From positions 3,720,001 to 3,784,000 of the forward strand of contig NZ_AP022565.1 of assembly GCF_010727325.1 (NCBI RefSeq): a stretch of 64,000 bases of DNA, written 5' to 3'. The stretch is from Mycolicibacterium alvei. Lineage in GTDB: Bacteria; Actinomycetota; Actinomycetes; Mycobacteriales; Mycobacteriaceae. Of this stretch, positions 17,937 through 26,795 are shown piece after piece. The notes beneath the pieces are model-generated. The model did not search any database. It saw only the letters and a list, made by a program, of their open reading frames with translations, and was not told the origin of the DNA. Numbering within the stretch: position 1 is the stretch's first letter; every line of letters starts with the position of its first letter. Made by a program: the position numbers and the translations under genes.

Positions 17937-17979
17937 GCCAGCCATAGTGTATTGACTATGGCAGTTCACTGCCATAGTC
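17937..17979. promoter_or_regulatory. Operator array over the promoter of the double-dehydrogenase operon
   Basis: Positions 17954-17979 form a perfect palindrome with 12-base arms (GACTATGGCAGT and its complement) around TC. A third half-site, GCCATAGT at 17941-17948, pairs with ACTATGGC at 17955-17962 to make a second, overlapping inverted repeat. A -35 box TTGACT at 17953-17958 and a -10-like TAGTCT at 17976-17981 with 17-base spacing place the operator exactly on the promoter, as expected for repression by a TetR dimer or pair of dimers. Confidence 0.75.
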
Positions 17980-18026
17980 TCGCTTGCGCACCGACCCTTG
18001 AAACCCTTGGCCCGAAAGGCGTGTCC

Positions 18027-18389
18027 GTGGCGGAGAACCTGTTCCTTGTCTTGAGCAACCCCATCGAGGGCAAAGACGACACATTCAATGAGTGGTACGA
18101 CTCCACGCATGTGCCCGAGGTGCTCGACGTCCCTGGTGTCGTGGCTGCGCAGCGTTATGGCCTGTCGGAGATCAAGGTGCCCGAGGATGAAGACCTCCCG
18201 GCGCAGTTGCCGCCCCCGGCGCACCGTTATTTGGTGGTCTATGAGCTTGATCGTGAGCCTGACGCTGTGATGGCGGAGTTTCTCAAGCGGGTCATGGCGG
18301 GCACGTTGACGCTGGGCGACACCTTGGATCTGAGCACCGTGTCACTGACCGGCTGGACACCGCGCGGCGAACGCCGGGTAGCGCCATGA
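18027..18389 (+). CDS. EthD-like dimeric alpha/beta-barrel protein
   Basis: A 120-residue protein beginning VAENLFLVLSNPIEGKDDTF and continuing EWYDSTHVPEVLDVPGVVAAQRY. The WYDxxHVPExLxxPG pattern is typical of small dimeric alpha/beta-barrel (EthD-like) proteins found beside oxygenase and catabolic genes. Its activity is unknown. GTG 18027 is preferred because GAAAGG precedes it at proper spacing; frames from 17922 would start within the operator. It is the first gene after the 17954 palindrome and leads into the fused dehydrogenase 99 bases later, so it is probably the first gene of that operon. Confidence 0.75.
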   Translation: MAENLFLVLSNPIEGKDDTFNEWYDSTHVPEVLDVPGVVAAQRYGLSEIKVPEDEDLPAQLPPPAHRYLVVYELDREPDAVMAEFLKRVMAGTLTLGDTLDLSTVSLTGWTPRGERRVAP

Positions 18390-18488
18390 TCGCTCGGCCG
18401 TCGGTCAACGCGACACGTGCGAGGGCGATATTGACCCGTACCGCCGCCTGTGACGTCCCCCTGTTTTCCCAACAAGTGAGGTTGAAGC

Positions 18489-20696
18489 ATGCCCCTGGCA
18501 TTAACTGACGACCACGGCGCGCTCGCCGACGTCGCCAAATCGCTGGTCGCTGGTCGCAGTGGAACCGCAGCGGCTCGCCGCGTCCTGCTCGATGCGGACG
18601 ACAGCGGACGGTGGTGGCAGAACGAGAGCCTGTGGAAGGAGATCGTCTCCACGGGCTGGCTGGGTTTGCACGTCGACGAGCGCTACGGCGGCCAGGGCTT
18701 TGGACTACCCGAGCTGGCCATCGTGCTTGAGCAGCTCGGCCGCGTTGCGATCGCCGGACCCTTCCTTCCCACAGTGGTCGTCTCGGCGGTCATCGCCGAG
18801 GTGGGCACCGAGGAGCAGCGGCAGCGTTGGCTCCCGAAGCTGGTATCCGGCGATGTCGTGGCGGCGATCGGCACCACCAGTGATGCCGCGCTGTCCGGAT
18901 CGGCGGTCTCGGCTGAGGCCGTGCCCACCCTCGGGGAGCGGCAGGCCGATCTCTTTCTGATTCCGGTCGGGGACGATCTGGTGCTCGTCGAGGCGGGCGA
19001 GGCGGTGAACACGACACGCAGCGACGCCGTTGATCAGGTGATGCGCCCGATCACCGTGGCCCACTTCAGGTCGGCACCGGTAGCGGACAGCTTCCCCGGG
19101 GCGGCCCGCGTCGCGGCCAGAACGGTGCGCCTGCTCGCCGCCGCCGAAGCCAACGGCGGTCTGGCCGCCTGCACCGAGATGGCCAGCACCTATGCGGCCA
19201 CGCGCGAACAGTTCGGCCGCCCGATTGGATCCTTCCAGTCGATCAAACATCACTGCGCCAACATGTTGGTGGACACCGAGCTCGCCGTGGCCGCCACCTG
19301 GGATGCGGCCCGCGCCGCGGCGCCGGAGGCCGAGCTGGCGGTGACGATGGCGGCCGGGCACGCGTTGCCCGCCTATCAACGCGCGGCGCTGAAGAACATT
19401 CAGATCCACGGCGGCATTGGCTACACCTGGGAACACGACGCCCACCTCTACGTCCGACGCGCGACGGTGCTGCTGACGTTCGTTGGCGGCGAGGACGCGC
19501 TGCACGATGACGTCGCGGCCCTGCAGATCGGTGGTGCACGCCCAGGCACGACGTTGGACCTCCCGCCGGAGGCCGAGCAGTACCGGCAGGCGGTGCGGGA
19601 CTTTCGGGCAGGGCTGGCCAAGACCGAGCCCGCCGGGCAGCAAAAGTTGTGGGCTCGCACCGGATATCTGGTGCCGCACTGGCCCAAACCCTACGGGCGC
19701 GCGGCCGGCTCGATCGAGCAGCTGATCATCGAGCAGGAGCTCGACGGTGTCGAGCGGCCCAGCCTGGGGCTGGGCGAGTGGATGGTGCCGACGGTGCTGC
19801 AGCACGGCAGCCCTGAACAGATCGAGCGGCTCATGTGGCCCAGCCTGGAAGGGCAGCTGCGGTGGTGCCAGCTCTTCAGTGAACCGGGTGCGGGGTCGGA
19901 TGCGGCTGCGGTGTCCACCAAGGCTGTCCGTACCGACGGCGGCTGGATCGTCACCGGTCAGAAGGTGTGGACCAGCGATGCGGTGAACTGCCAGCTCGGG
20001 TTGGCTACGGTGCGTACCGATCCGAATGTGCCCAAGCACAAGGGTATTACGGCGATGATCATTGACCTGTCGGCGCCAGGTGTCGACATCAGGCCGTTGC
20101 GGGAGATCACCGGCGAAGCCCTCTTCAATGAGGTGTTCTTCGACGAGGTGTTCGTCGCCGATGAAATGGTGGTCGGCGAGGTCAACAACGGCTGGCGGGT
20201 GGCGATGGCGGCCCTAGGAAACGAGCGGGTGTCGATCGGTGGCGGGTCGGTGACCATGGTCGCTGCGGATCTGCTTGATCTGCTCGTTGTTCACCGCGGG
20301 GAGGATCATCGGCTGGCCGGCGAGGTGGGCGCGCTGCTCATCGAGGCCTACGCGCTGTCGGCGGTCAACCTGCGCCAAGCTGCTCGCGCGGTGTTCGAAT
20401 CCGGACCCGGTATCGAAGGCAACATCGCAAAGCTGTTCGGCGCCGAGCACGCCCAGCGTGTCGCCGAACTGGCGCTGCGTATCGCCGGGCCTGCCCTGCT
20501 GACCGGGCTCGCCGGCAGCCAGGCCACCGGTGAGGATCCACTGGGTCGGGAGGCTGCTGGGACGGTGGTGCACGACTACCTGTTCAGTCGATGCCTGACC
20601 ATCGCCGGTGGTACGTCCGAAGTCGTCAGAAATCTGATCGCCGAACGAATCCTGGGTCTACCCAGGGACCCCGCCCCCGCGCCGACCACGAAGTAG
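18489..20696 (+). CDS. Fused double acyl-CoA dehydrogenase (FadE34-like)
   Basis: A 735-residue protein made of two acyl-CoA dehydrogenase units in tandem. The first (about 1-360) has GLHVDERYGGQGFG, REQFGRPIGSFQSIKHH and IQIHGGIGYTWEHD. The second (about 370-735) has LFSEPGAGSDAAA, GQKVWTSDA and IAGGTSEVVRNLIAERILG. Most mycobacterial sterol-pathway dehydrogenases assemble from two different subunits; FadE34 is the known single-chain form and acts on steroid acyl-CoA with a short side chain. This gene has the same architecture and is followed by an Ltp2-like/DUF35 pair, matching the order of steps in side-chain removal. The ATG has a GAGGTTGAAG ribosome site. Confidence 0.9.
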   Translation: MPLALTDDHGALADVAKSLVAGRSGTAAARRVLLDADDSGRWWQNESLWKEIVSTGWLGLHVDERYGGQGFGLPELAIVLEQLGRVAIAGPFLPTVVVSAVIAEVGTEEQRQRWLPKLVSGDVVAAIGTTSDAALSGSAVSAEAVPTLGERQADLFLIPVGDDLVLVEAGEAVNTTRSDAVDQVMRPITVAHFRSAPVADSFPGAARVAARTVRLLAAAEANGGLAACTEMASTYAATREQFGRPIGSFQSIKHHCANMLVDTELAVAATWDAARAAAPEAELAVTMAAGHALPAYQRAALKNIQIHGGIGYTWEHDAHLYVRRATVLLTFVGGEDALHDDVAALQIGGARPGTTLDLPPEAEQYRQAVRDFRAGLAKTEPAGQQKLWARTGYLVPHWPKPYGRAAGSIEQLIIEQELDGVERPSLGLGEWMVPTVLQHGSPEQIERLMWPSLEGQLRWCQLFSEPGAGSDAAAVSTKAVRTDGGWIVTGQKVWTSDAVNCQLGLATVRTDPNVPKHKGITAMIIDLSAPGVDIRPLREITGEALFNEVFFDEVFVADEMVVGEVNNGWRVAMAALGNERVSIGGGSVTMVAADLLDLLVVHRGEDHRLAGEVGALLIEAYALSAVNLRQAARAVFESGPGIEGNIAKLFGAEHAQRVAELALRIAGPALLTGLAGSQATGEDPLGREAAGTVVHDYLFSRCLTIAGGTSEVVRNLIAERILGLPRDPAPAPTTK

Positions 20697-20717
20697 CAAG
20701 ATGACTGGAGAAACGAA

Positions 20718-21854
20718 ATGACCTGTGCCGTCATCGGTATTGGCCGCACCATCTATTCAAAGAACTCCGGCCGCACCACCCGCGGTATGGCCGTCGCCGC
20801 GTGCCGCGACGCCATCGACGACGCCGGGCTCACGCCAGCCGACGTCGATGGGATCTGCACCTTCATGGCCAACGACTCCGAACAGCCGATCTTCGTCGGG
20901 TGGGCGCTCGGTATCGAGGAATTAGCCTGGGCCAACTCCATGTACGGCGGCGGAAACCTGGTGGCTGACCAGATCGCCACTGCCGCTGCGGTCATCGAGG
21001 CCGGGATCTGCAAAGCCGTGCTGGTGTACCGCTCGCTCAACGGCCGGTCCGGACATCGTTTCGGTCACATCGACGGGCCGATGCAGGTACCGCACCACGA
21101 CCAGTTCGACACCGCCTCGGGGTACATGGTGCCACCGCAATGGTTCGCCATGTGGGCCCGGCGCCACCAACACGAATATGGCTCCACCGCAGAAGATCTC
21201 GGACAGATCGCCATCACTCAGCGCAAGCATGCCGGACCCAACGAGCACGCACTGCGCCGCGAGCCGCTCACCATGGACGACTACCTGGCCGCCCGGTGGA
21301 TCAACGAACCGTTCCGAGTGCTGGATTGCACCTCCGAGGTCGACGGTGCAGTCGCGATCCTGATCACCGGCGAGGACATCGCCCGCAACGCCAAGCAGGA
21401 CCCCATGTGGCTGGTCGGGTCGTCTAACTCGCAGGGCGGGGCAGGCTGGACCGAGTGGAGCGATCCCACTGAGATGTATTCGCGCACGGCCGGTCCGAAG
21501 ATCTGGGAGAAGACGGGGCTAACCCCAGCGGATATGGATCTGGCTTGTATGTACGACTGCTTCACCTACACCGTGATGGCGACCATGGAGGGTTTCGGCT
21601 TCTGCGAGAAGGGAGAGGTGGGGAAGTTCTTCTCCACCGGCCGCGCGACCTATGGCGGCGACGTGGTGGTCAACCCGCACGGCGGTCTGCTGTCCGAGGG
21701 CTACATCCACGGTCTCAACCACCATTACGAAGCCGCACTGCAGCTACGCCACGCCGCCGGGGTGCGTCAGGTCGACAACGCCCGACTCGCTCTGGTCACC
21801 GCCGGCGGCGGCCCGTTCGGCGGCGCCAACGTCTACAGCAGGGAGAAGCCATGA
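20718..21854 (+). CDS. Thiolase-fold lipid-transfer protein, Ltp2-like acyl-CoA retro-aldolase
   Basis: A 378-residue thiolase-fold protein that lacks the usual thiolase Cys and the GHP His. It has VLVYRSLNGRSGHR where thiolases carry the nucleophile region, and NPHGGLLSEGYIHGLNHH in place of the GHPxGATG motif. As I recall, this Tyr-containing signature is shared with Ltp2, which works with a DUF35 protein in retro-aldol cleavage of a steroid side-chain CoA ester. The next gene is a DUF35 protein overlapping by ATGA, which supports such a complex. Reaction by analogy: cleavage of a beta-hydroxyacyl-CoA into a ketone and propionyl- or acetyl-CoA. Confidence 0.83.
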   Translation: MTCAVIGIGRTIYSKNSGRTTRGMAVAACRDAIDDAGLTPADVDGICTFMANDSEQPIFVGWALGIEELAWANSMYGGGNLVADQIATAAAVIEAGICKAVLVYRSLNGRSGHRFGHIDGPMQVPHHDQFDTASGYMVPPQWFAMWARRHQHEYGSTAEDLGQIAITQRKHAGPNEHALRREPLTMDDYLAARWINEPFRVLDCTSEVDGAVAILITGEDIARNAKQDPMWLVGSSNSQGGAGWTEWSDPTEMYSRTAGPKIWEKTGLTPADMDLACMYDCFTYTVMATMEGFGFCEKGEVGKFFSTGRATYGGDVVVNPHGGLLSEGYIHGLNHHYEAALQLRHAAGVRQVDNARLALVTAGGGPFGGANVYSREKP

Positions 21855-22318
21855 CATCCACCGCCGCTACAAATCAGTCCGGCATCAATCCACTGTTGAT
21901 GCCGCCGATCCCGGTTCCGGACCCGGACTCGGCACCGTACTGGGAAGCGCTGAAGGACGGGAAGCTGATGCTGTGCCGCTGTGACGACACCGGCAAATGG
22001 ATCCACCCCCCGCTGGAGCGCAGCCGATACACCGGCGGCCCGGTGCACTTCGAAGAAGTCAGTGGGCGCGGCACCGTCTACAGCTTCATCGTGATACGCC
22101 AAGCACTGGTGCCGGGCCGCGTCCCGCCGTACGTCGTGGGCCTCATCGAACTCGACGAACAGCCCGGCCTGCGGATCAACGCCGTCATCGACGCCGACCC
22201 GGCCGACGTGCGGATCGGCCAACCAGTGCAGGCCCGGATCGTTGACCTCGGTGACAGTGGTTACCGCATACCCGAATTCACCATCCGGCTCGCAGACGAC
22301 AGGACCCCGCCAGCATGA
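21851..22318 (+). CDS. DUF35 OB-fold acyl-CoA-associated protein
   Basis: A 155-residue protein of the DUF35 type. The N-terminal helix PDPDSAPYWEALKDGKLMLCRC leads into the zinc-ribbon position, then an OB-fold with GRGTVYSFIVIRQAL and VGLIELDEQPGLRINAVI. Only one Cys pair (CRC) is present and the usual second pair is missing, so the zinc ribbon is probably degenerate. It overlaps the Ltp2-like gene before it and the P450 gene after it by ATGA, so these are tightly coupled. DUF35 proteins bind thiolase-fold partners and are needed for their activity in sterol catabolism. Confidence 0.83.
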   Translation: MTSTAATNQSGINPLLMPPIPVPDPDSAPYWEALKDGKLMLCRCDDTGKWIHPPLERSRYTGGPVHFEEVSGRGTVYSFIVIRQALVPGRVPPYVVGLIELDEQPGLRINAVIDADPADVRIGQPVQARIVDLGDSGYRIPEFTIRLADDRTPPA

Positions 22319-23493
22319 CCGACATGAGCACCGACGCCAATTTCGACGTCGACGATCTACCGTTCACGCAGGACAGAACACTGGCCTGGCAGCAGCTCCG
22401 CCAGCACGGCGAGGTGGTGCAAGGTCGTGAGCAGGTTGTACTGACCAGCGCGGCGGCCGTTGAGTTCGTGGCGAAGCGGCCCGAACTCTTCTCTTCTGCC
22501 CGGGCGTTCGACCGCCTCGGCAGCCCGGTCCCATTGGTTCCGATCGCCATCGATCCCCCCGATCACACCCGGTTCCGGCGGCTGTTGGACCCGTTTTTCA
22601 GTCCGCGAAGGATGGCCGAACGGGAACCGGAGCTGCGGCGGCAGGCGGGTGAGTTGATCGATGCCATCAAGGAACGGGGGGAGTGTGAGTTCCTCGCCGA
22701 CGTCGCTGTCCCGTTCCCCACCCAGGTCTTCCTGACACTGTTCGGATTGCCGCTGGAAGACCGCGACCGCCTGGTGCACTGGAAGGACTCGATCCTGGAG
22801 TTCACCGACCCCGCCAGCGGCGAGCCGACACCGGAGGTGTTGGGACTCGCTCTGGAGCTCTACACCTATCTCAGCGAGCACATTGCAGCGCGGCGCGCCA
22901 ACCCCCAGGGTGACGACCTACTCTCGCAGCTGGTAGCGCTCGACGACGAAGGTGGTCTCACCGACCCGGAGATTCTCGGGCTGTGCTTCCTGTTCGTCCT
23001 TGCCGGGCTCGATACCGTGACGTCTGCTCTGGGGTTCTCCTTTGCGAGGCTGGCCACGGATTCGGAACTGCGACACACACTCACCGCTGACTACTCTCTG
23101 ATTCCGTACTTCATCGAAGAACAGCTCCGGGTCGACAGCCCGGTACCGTTCGCGCCGCGTGTTGCCACCGAAGACGTGGAAATCGCGGGGTGTCCCGTGG
23201 CCAAGGACACCACCGTCCTCATCAGTCTGGGCGGCGCAAACCGCGACCCCGACCAATATCCAGACCCTGACACAGTGCACCTCGACAAACGGCCACCTCA
23301 TTTCGCGTTCAGCCGCGGCCCGCACCGCTGCCTGGGATCCCACCTGGCCCGCCTCGAGCTGCGCTTGATCCTGGAGGAATGGCACAACCGCATCCCCGAC
23401 TACGCCCTCGCCGAGGGTGCTCAGCCCACCGTCCCGTGGCCGCACGCCACCATGGGCCTCGACGCCGTGCCCATCGTCTTCCCACCCAACTGA
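22315..23493 (+). CDS. Cytochrome P450
   Basis: A 392-residue soluble bacterial P450. The I-helix oxygen-activating motif is AGLDT at 230-234, with Leu where many have Gly/His/Glu. ExxR is at 269-272, and the heme-binding FSRGPHRCLG places the axial Cys at 339. It would hydroxylate a substrate using electrons from ferredoxin; no ferredoxin gene is adjacent. It is translationally coupled to the DUF35 gene (ATGA overlap), so it is part of the same pathway, perhaps oxidising a terminal or ring carbon of the lipid. Confidence 0.93.
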   Translation: MTDMSTDANFDVDDLPFTQDRTLAWQQLRQHGEVVQGREQVVLTSAAAVEFVAKRPELFSSARAFDRLGSPVPLVPIAIDPPDHTRFRRLLDPFFSPRRMAEREPELRRQAGELIDAIKERGECEFLADVAVPFPTQVFLTLFGLPLEDRDRLVHWKDSILEFTDPASGEPTPEVLGLALELYTYLSEHIAARRANPQGDDLLSQLVALDDEGGLTDPEILGLCFLFVLAGLDTVTSALGFSFARLATDSELRHTLTADYSLIPYFIEEQLRVDSPVPFAPRVATEDVEIAGCPVAKDTTVLISLGGANRDPDQYPDPDTVHLDKRPPHFAFSRGPHRCLGSHLARLELRLILEEWHNRIPDYALAEGAQPTVPWPHATMGLDAVPIVFPPN

Positions 23494-23514
23494 ACCCGAT
23501 CAAAGGAGGCCCCC

Positions 23515-24666
23515 GTGCCGTTGCAGCCCTGGATGGAATTGATCTCGGTCGACGATCACCTGATCGAGCACCCGAAGGTGTGGAGTGACCGGCTGCCCAG
23601 TAAGTACCTGGAAGCCGGGCCGAAGATCATCGAGTGGGAGCGACCTGACACCAAGGCGATGTGTCAGGTGTGGGAGTACGAAGGTCGGATCTATCCGTAC
23701 ATCGGGCTCAACGCGGTGGCGGGTAAGAAGCCTGAGGAGTATGGCATCGAGCCGGTGCGCTATGACGACATGATTCCCGGCTGCTATGACCCCAAGGCCA
23801 GGGTGGCCGATATGGATATCGACGGAGTGCAGGCGATGACCTGCTTCCCGTCGTTCCCACGGTTCGCCGGTGCGGTGTTCGCCGAGGGCGAGGACAAGGA
23901 CCTGGCGAAGTTGTGTTCGGCCGCGTGGAATGACTTTCATCTCGATGAGTGGGCGGCCACCGCGCCCGACCGGTTCATTCCGGTTGCCATGCTGCCGTTC
24001 TGGGATGTCGAAGCTAGCGTCAAGGAGATTCATCGAGTCGCGGCCAAGGGCGCCAAGTGTGTGACGTTCCCGGATCTGCCCGACAAGCTGGGATTGCCGT
24101 CGGTGCACTCGGACCACTGGGATCCGCTGTTGTCTGCGATGGAGGAAACCGGTCTGGTGCTGGCGCAGCACTTCGGCTCGGGCGGCTTCCCGCCACCGAT
24201 CGCCCCGGATGCTCCGTTCGCGGTGTTTGTCACGCTGATGGGCACCATGTCGATGACTGCGTTGACCGATTGGTTGTTCTCCCACACGCTTTACCGGCAC
24301 CCGAAGTTGAAGATCGGCTTGAGTGAGGGCGGCGTCGGCTGGATTCCGTACATCTTGGAGCGCGCGGACAGCGTGTGGCGCAAGCACCGCTTCTACAACA
24401 ACATCAACCAGGACCACCCGCCGTCATACCTGTGGAAGAAGCACTTCCACGGCTGCTTCATCGAGGATGACTTCGGCGTGCACATCCGCCACCACATCGG
24501 CGTCGACCAGATCACCTGGGAGTGCGACTACCCGCACTCGGACTCTTACTGGCCGCAAAGCCGGGACCGGGCCGCCCAGGCGCTTAAGGACGTGCCCGAC
24601 GACGAAGCCCACAAGATCGTCGAGCTCAACGCCCGTCAGTTCTACAACTTTCCCCGGGTGGCTTGA
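23515..24666 (+). CDS. Amidohydrolase-family metal-dependent hydrolase
   Basis: A 383-residue TIM-barrel hydrolase of the amidohydrolase-2 type. It starts MELISVDDHLIEHPKVWSDR with the metal-binding DxH-like pattern, then has LAQHFGSGG and YRHPKLKIGLSEGGVGWIPY and ends with WECDYPHSDSYWP, where the Asp and His are typical. Members hydrolyse or decarboxylate cyclic and aromatic acids and are common next to P450 genes in mycobacterial catabolic clusters. The GTG start at 23515 has a strong AAAGGAGG ribosome site. The small gene at 24663 overlaps its stop. Confidence 0.85.
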   Translation: MPLQPWMELISVDDHLIEHPKVWSDRLPSKYLEAGPKIIEWERPDTKAMCQVWEYEGRIYPYIGLNAVAGKKPEEYGIEPVRYDDMIPGCYDPKARVADMDIDGVQAMTCFPSFPRFAGAVFAEGEDKDLAKLCSAAWNDFHLDEWAATAPDRFIPVAMLPFWDVEASVKEIHRVAAKGAKCVTFPDLPDKLGLPSVHSDHWDPLLSAMEETGLVLAQHFGSGGFPPPIAPDAPFAVFVTLMGTMSMTALTDWLFSHTLYRHPKLKIGLSEGGVGWIPYILERADSVWRKHRFYNNINQDHPPSYLWKKHFHGCFIEDDFGVHIRHHIGVDQITWECDYPHSDSYWPQSRDRAAQALKDVPDDEAHKIVELNARQFYNFPRVA

Positions 24667-24914
24667 TCTGCGTGGCCGGCACCGGTGACGACGCGGAGCG
24701 GGTCGAGCAGCTCCCGCAATCGGATTGGACCGATCAGGATCTGCTCACCAAGGACGAGGCGCACGAGCGTCTGGTCCAGGAGATCAGTCGGACCCGCACC
24801 CGCCTTGATGAAATCAGGGCGGGTGGTGAATCTGCGGAGATCAACCTGCTGGAACGCCGACTCCACGCGATGGAATCGATTGACAACGAATACAACGACT
24901 ATCTCGGCGGCTAG
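24663..24914 (+). CDS. Small acidic helical protein of unknown function
   Basis: An 83-residue acidic protein with helix-forming repeats (TKDEAHERLVQEISRTRTRL, then INLLERRLHAMESI), probably a short coiled coil. The frame starts at TTG 24663 overlapping the amidohydrolase stop, or GTG 24672. Coding-like codon use, position in the operon and the absence of any better frame support it. I do not recognise a family. It may be an accessory subunit for the amidohydrolase. Confidence 0.6.
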   Translation: MICVAGTGDDAERVEQLPQSDWTDQDLLTKDEAHERLVQEISRTRTRLDEIRAGGESAEINLLERRLHAMESIDNEYNDYLGG

Positions 24915-24939
24915 TTCGTCCGAGGCGAAGGAACAGATA

Positions 24940-25722
24940 ATGGCACCGGTTCAGCAATTCGAAGGCGCGTCGGCGATCGTCAGCGGCGGCGCGGGTGGTC
25001 TGGGCGAGGCGACAGTTCGGCGGCTGCATGCCGACGGCCTGGGTGTGGTGATCGCTGATCTCGCCGCCGACAAGGGTAAGGCGCTGGCTGACGAGCTGGG
25101 CAGCCGCGCCACGTTCGTGAGCACCGACGTAACGAGCGAGGACAGCATCCTGGGCGCTATCGAGCAGGCCAACCAGCTCGGCCAGCTGCGCTACGCGGTC
25201 GTCGCGCACGGCGGTTTCGGTGTCGCGCAACGAATCGTGCAGCGGGACGGTAGCCCCGCCGACTTCAGTGGCTTCACCAAGACGATCGATCTCTACCTCA
25301 ACGGCACCTACAACGTGGCCCGGCTAATAGCTGCTTCGATTGCCACGGCCCCACCCCGGGAAAGTGGTGAGCGTGGCGCGCTGGTGATGACCGCATCGAT
25401 CGCGGGCTATGAGGGCCAGATTGGACAGACCGCCTATGCCGCGGCCAAGGCCGGCGTCATCGGGTTGACCATCGCGGCCGCCAGGGACCTGAGTTCGGTC
25501 GGCATCCGGGTCAACACCATCGCGCCGGGAACGATGAAGACGCCGATCATGGAATCGGTCGGCGAAGAAGCTATCGCCAAGTTCACCGCGAACGTGCCAT
25601 TCCCCAAGCGGCTCGGGTCCCCTGCGGAATTCGCCGACGCAGCCACGTTCCTGCTGACCAATGGCTACGTCAACGGCGAGGTCGTGCGGCTCGACGGCGC
25701 GCAGCGCTTCACCCCGAAGTAG
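24940..25722 (+). CDS. SDR oxidoreductase, 3-hydroxyacyl-CoA dehydrogenase type
   Basis: A 260-residue SDR with SGGAGGLGEATVRRL, DLAAD after the second strand (NAD preference), TASIAGYEGQIGQTAYAAAK containing the Ser/Tyr/Lys set, and IRVNTIAPGTMKTP. The GGAGGLGEA and VRLDGAQRF features are typical of the 17beta-HSD10-like group that oxidises 3-hydroxyacyl-CoA and steroids. It lacks the mycofactocin-type insertion. The ATG at 24940 has a GAAGGAAC ribosome site. It fits the hydroxyacyl-CoA oxidation step of the operon. Confidence 0.87.
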   Translation: MAPVQQFEGASAIVSGGAGGLGEATVRRLHADGLGVVIADLAADKGKALADELGSRATFVSTDVTSEDSILGAIEQANQLGQLRYAVVAHGGFGVAQRIVQRDGSPADFSGFTKTIDLYLNGTYNVARLIAASIATAPPRESGERGALVMTASIAGYEGQIGQTAYAAAKAGVIGLTIAAARDLSSVGIRVNTIAPGTMKTPIMESVGEEAIAKFTANVPFPKRLGSPAEFADAATFLLTNGYVNGEVVRLDGAQRFTPK

Positions 25723-25770
25723 TATTCCGCGCCGCGCGCGAGATGGGATGCGAGAAACCGAAGGGGCAAA

Positions 25771-26574
25771 GTGAATTCGCGCGATACGGGATCCTCGGAG
25801 GTCACCAAGTGGGATCCGCAGCTGACCGAGCGGGTGATGGGTTGGATTCGTCCGATCATCAAGGGCTATCACCGCTCGCAGGTGCGCGGCCTGGAGTCCT
25901 TTCCGCCTGGTGGGGCGCTAGTCGTGTCCAATCACTCGGGTGGGTTGTTCGCGCTCGATGTGCCGGTGTTCGCGATCGGTTTCTATGACAGGTTCGGCTA
26001 CGACCGGCCCGTCTACACCCTTAGCCACGACATCCTGTTCACCGGCCCGGCTGACGACATCTTGTCCAAAACGGGTTTTATCCGCGCCAATCACGGCAAC
26101 GCCGAAGCGGCGCTACGTTCGGGCGGGGTGGTCGTGGTGTTCCCCGGCGGCGACTACGACGTCTACCGAACGACTCGCTGCGCGAACATCGTCGACTTCA
26201 ATGGCCGCACCGGGTATGTCACGGCGGCGCTGAACGCTGGGGTGCCGATCGTCCCGGCGGTGTCCATCGGCGGACAGGAGAACCAGCTTTATCTGTCCCG
26301 CGGTGAAGGACTGGCAAAACTGCTCAGGCTCGATAAGCTGCGAATGAAGATCCTGCCTATCGCGTTCGGCTTTCCCTTCGGGCTGAGCATCATGGTGCCG
26401 GTCAATGTGCCATTACCCACCAAGATCGTTACCCAGGTCCTGGAGCCGATCGACATCCGCGCCCAGTTCGGCGCGGATCCCGACATCGACCAGGTCGACG
26501 CCCACGTCCGTCACCTCATGCAGCAGGCCCTCGACGGGCTGGCGGCTCAGCGCCGGTTCCCGGTTCTGGGCTGA
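25771..26574 (+). CDS. PlsC-like lysophospholipid/glycerol acyltransferase
   Basis: A 267-residue acyltransferase fold protein. It has VVSNHSGGLFALD where classic PlsC has HxxxxD, and FPGGDYDVYR where PlsC has FPEGT, features of a mycobacterial subgroup. VPIVPAVSIGGQEN follows. Members esterify glycerolipids, but this branch occurs often in catabolic operons and its substrate is not established. The GTG start has AAGGGGC before it. It is the last gene of the + strand operon that starts at 18027. Confidence 0.83.
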   Translation: MNSRDTGSSEVTKWDPQLTERVMGWIRPIIKGYHRSQVRGLESFPPGGALVVSNHSGGLFALDVPVFAIGFYDRFGYDRPVYTLSHDILFTGPADDILSKTGFIRANHGNAEAALRSGGVVVVFPGGDYDVYRTTRCANIVDFNGRTGYVTAALNAGVPIVPAVSIGGQENQLYLSRGEGLAKLLRLDKLRMKILPIAFGFPFGLSIMVPVNVPLPTKIVTQVLEPIDIRAQFGADPDIDQVDAHVRHLMQQALDGLAAQRRFPVLG

Positions 26575-26795
26575 CAGCACAACGAAATCAAGCGTGAAAC
26601 GCTACTGGCCGTCCTCTTTTTGGCCCCAGGGCTCGTAGTCGTCGCGCGGCGAGTGGAGTCACGGGTCCGGCAGTGCGATGCCAAATTTGGCTTTGCGCAA
26701 CAGACCGCGGGTCATGGTGAATAGTCGAGTTCGGGAGCCGGGTGGGCGGCGGGTCCCGAGTACGCACATGGCGCCGAGCCTCCGGTGCAGGACCG

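Larger units (their letters stand above)
17491..18026. other. Divergent regulatory region with two ATGGCAG operators
   Basis: No gene between the TetR gene and the + strand operon. Operators at 17583-17602 and 17937-17979 are listed separately. The rest (17603-17936) shows no clear coding or structured signal; the open frames across it overlap the operators or the EthD-like gene. Confidence 0.5.

Noticed and set aside
17700..18224. 174-residue minus-strand frame
   Set aside because: Crosses the operator array and the EthD-like gene; no domain or ribosome site.
18705..20039. 444-residue minus-strand frame
   Set aside because: Antisense of the fused acyl-CoA dehydrogenase, which has full motifs on the + strand.
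23500..24417. 305-residue minus-strand frame
   Set aside because: Antisense of the amidohydrolase gene; Val/Arg/His-rich shadow composition.
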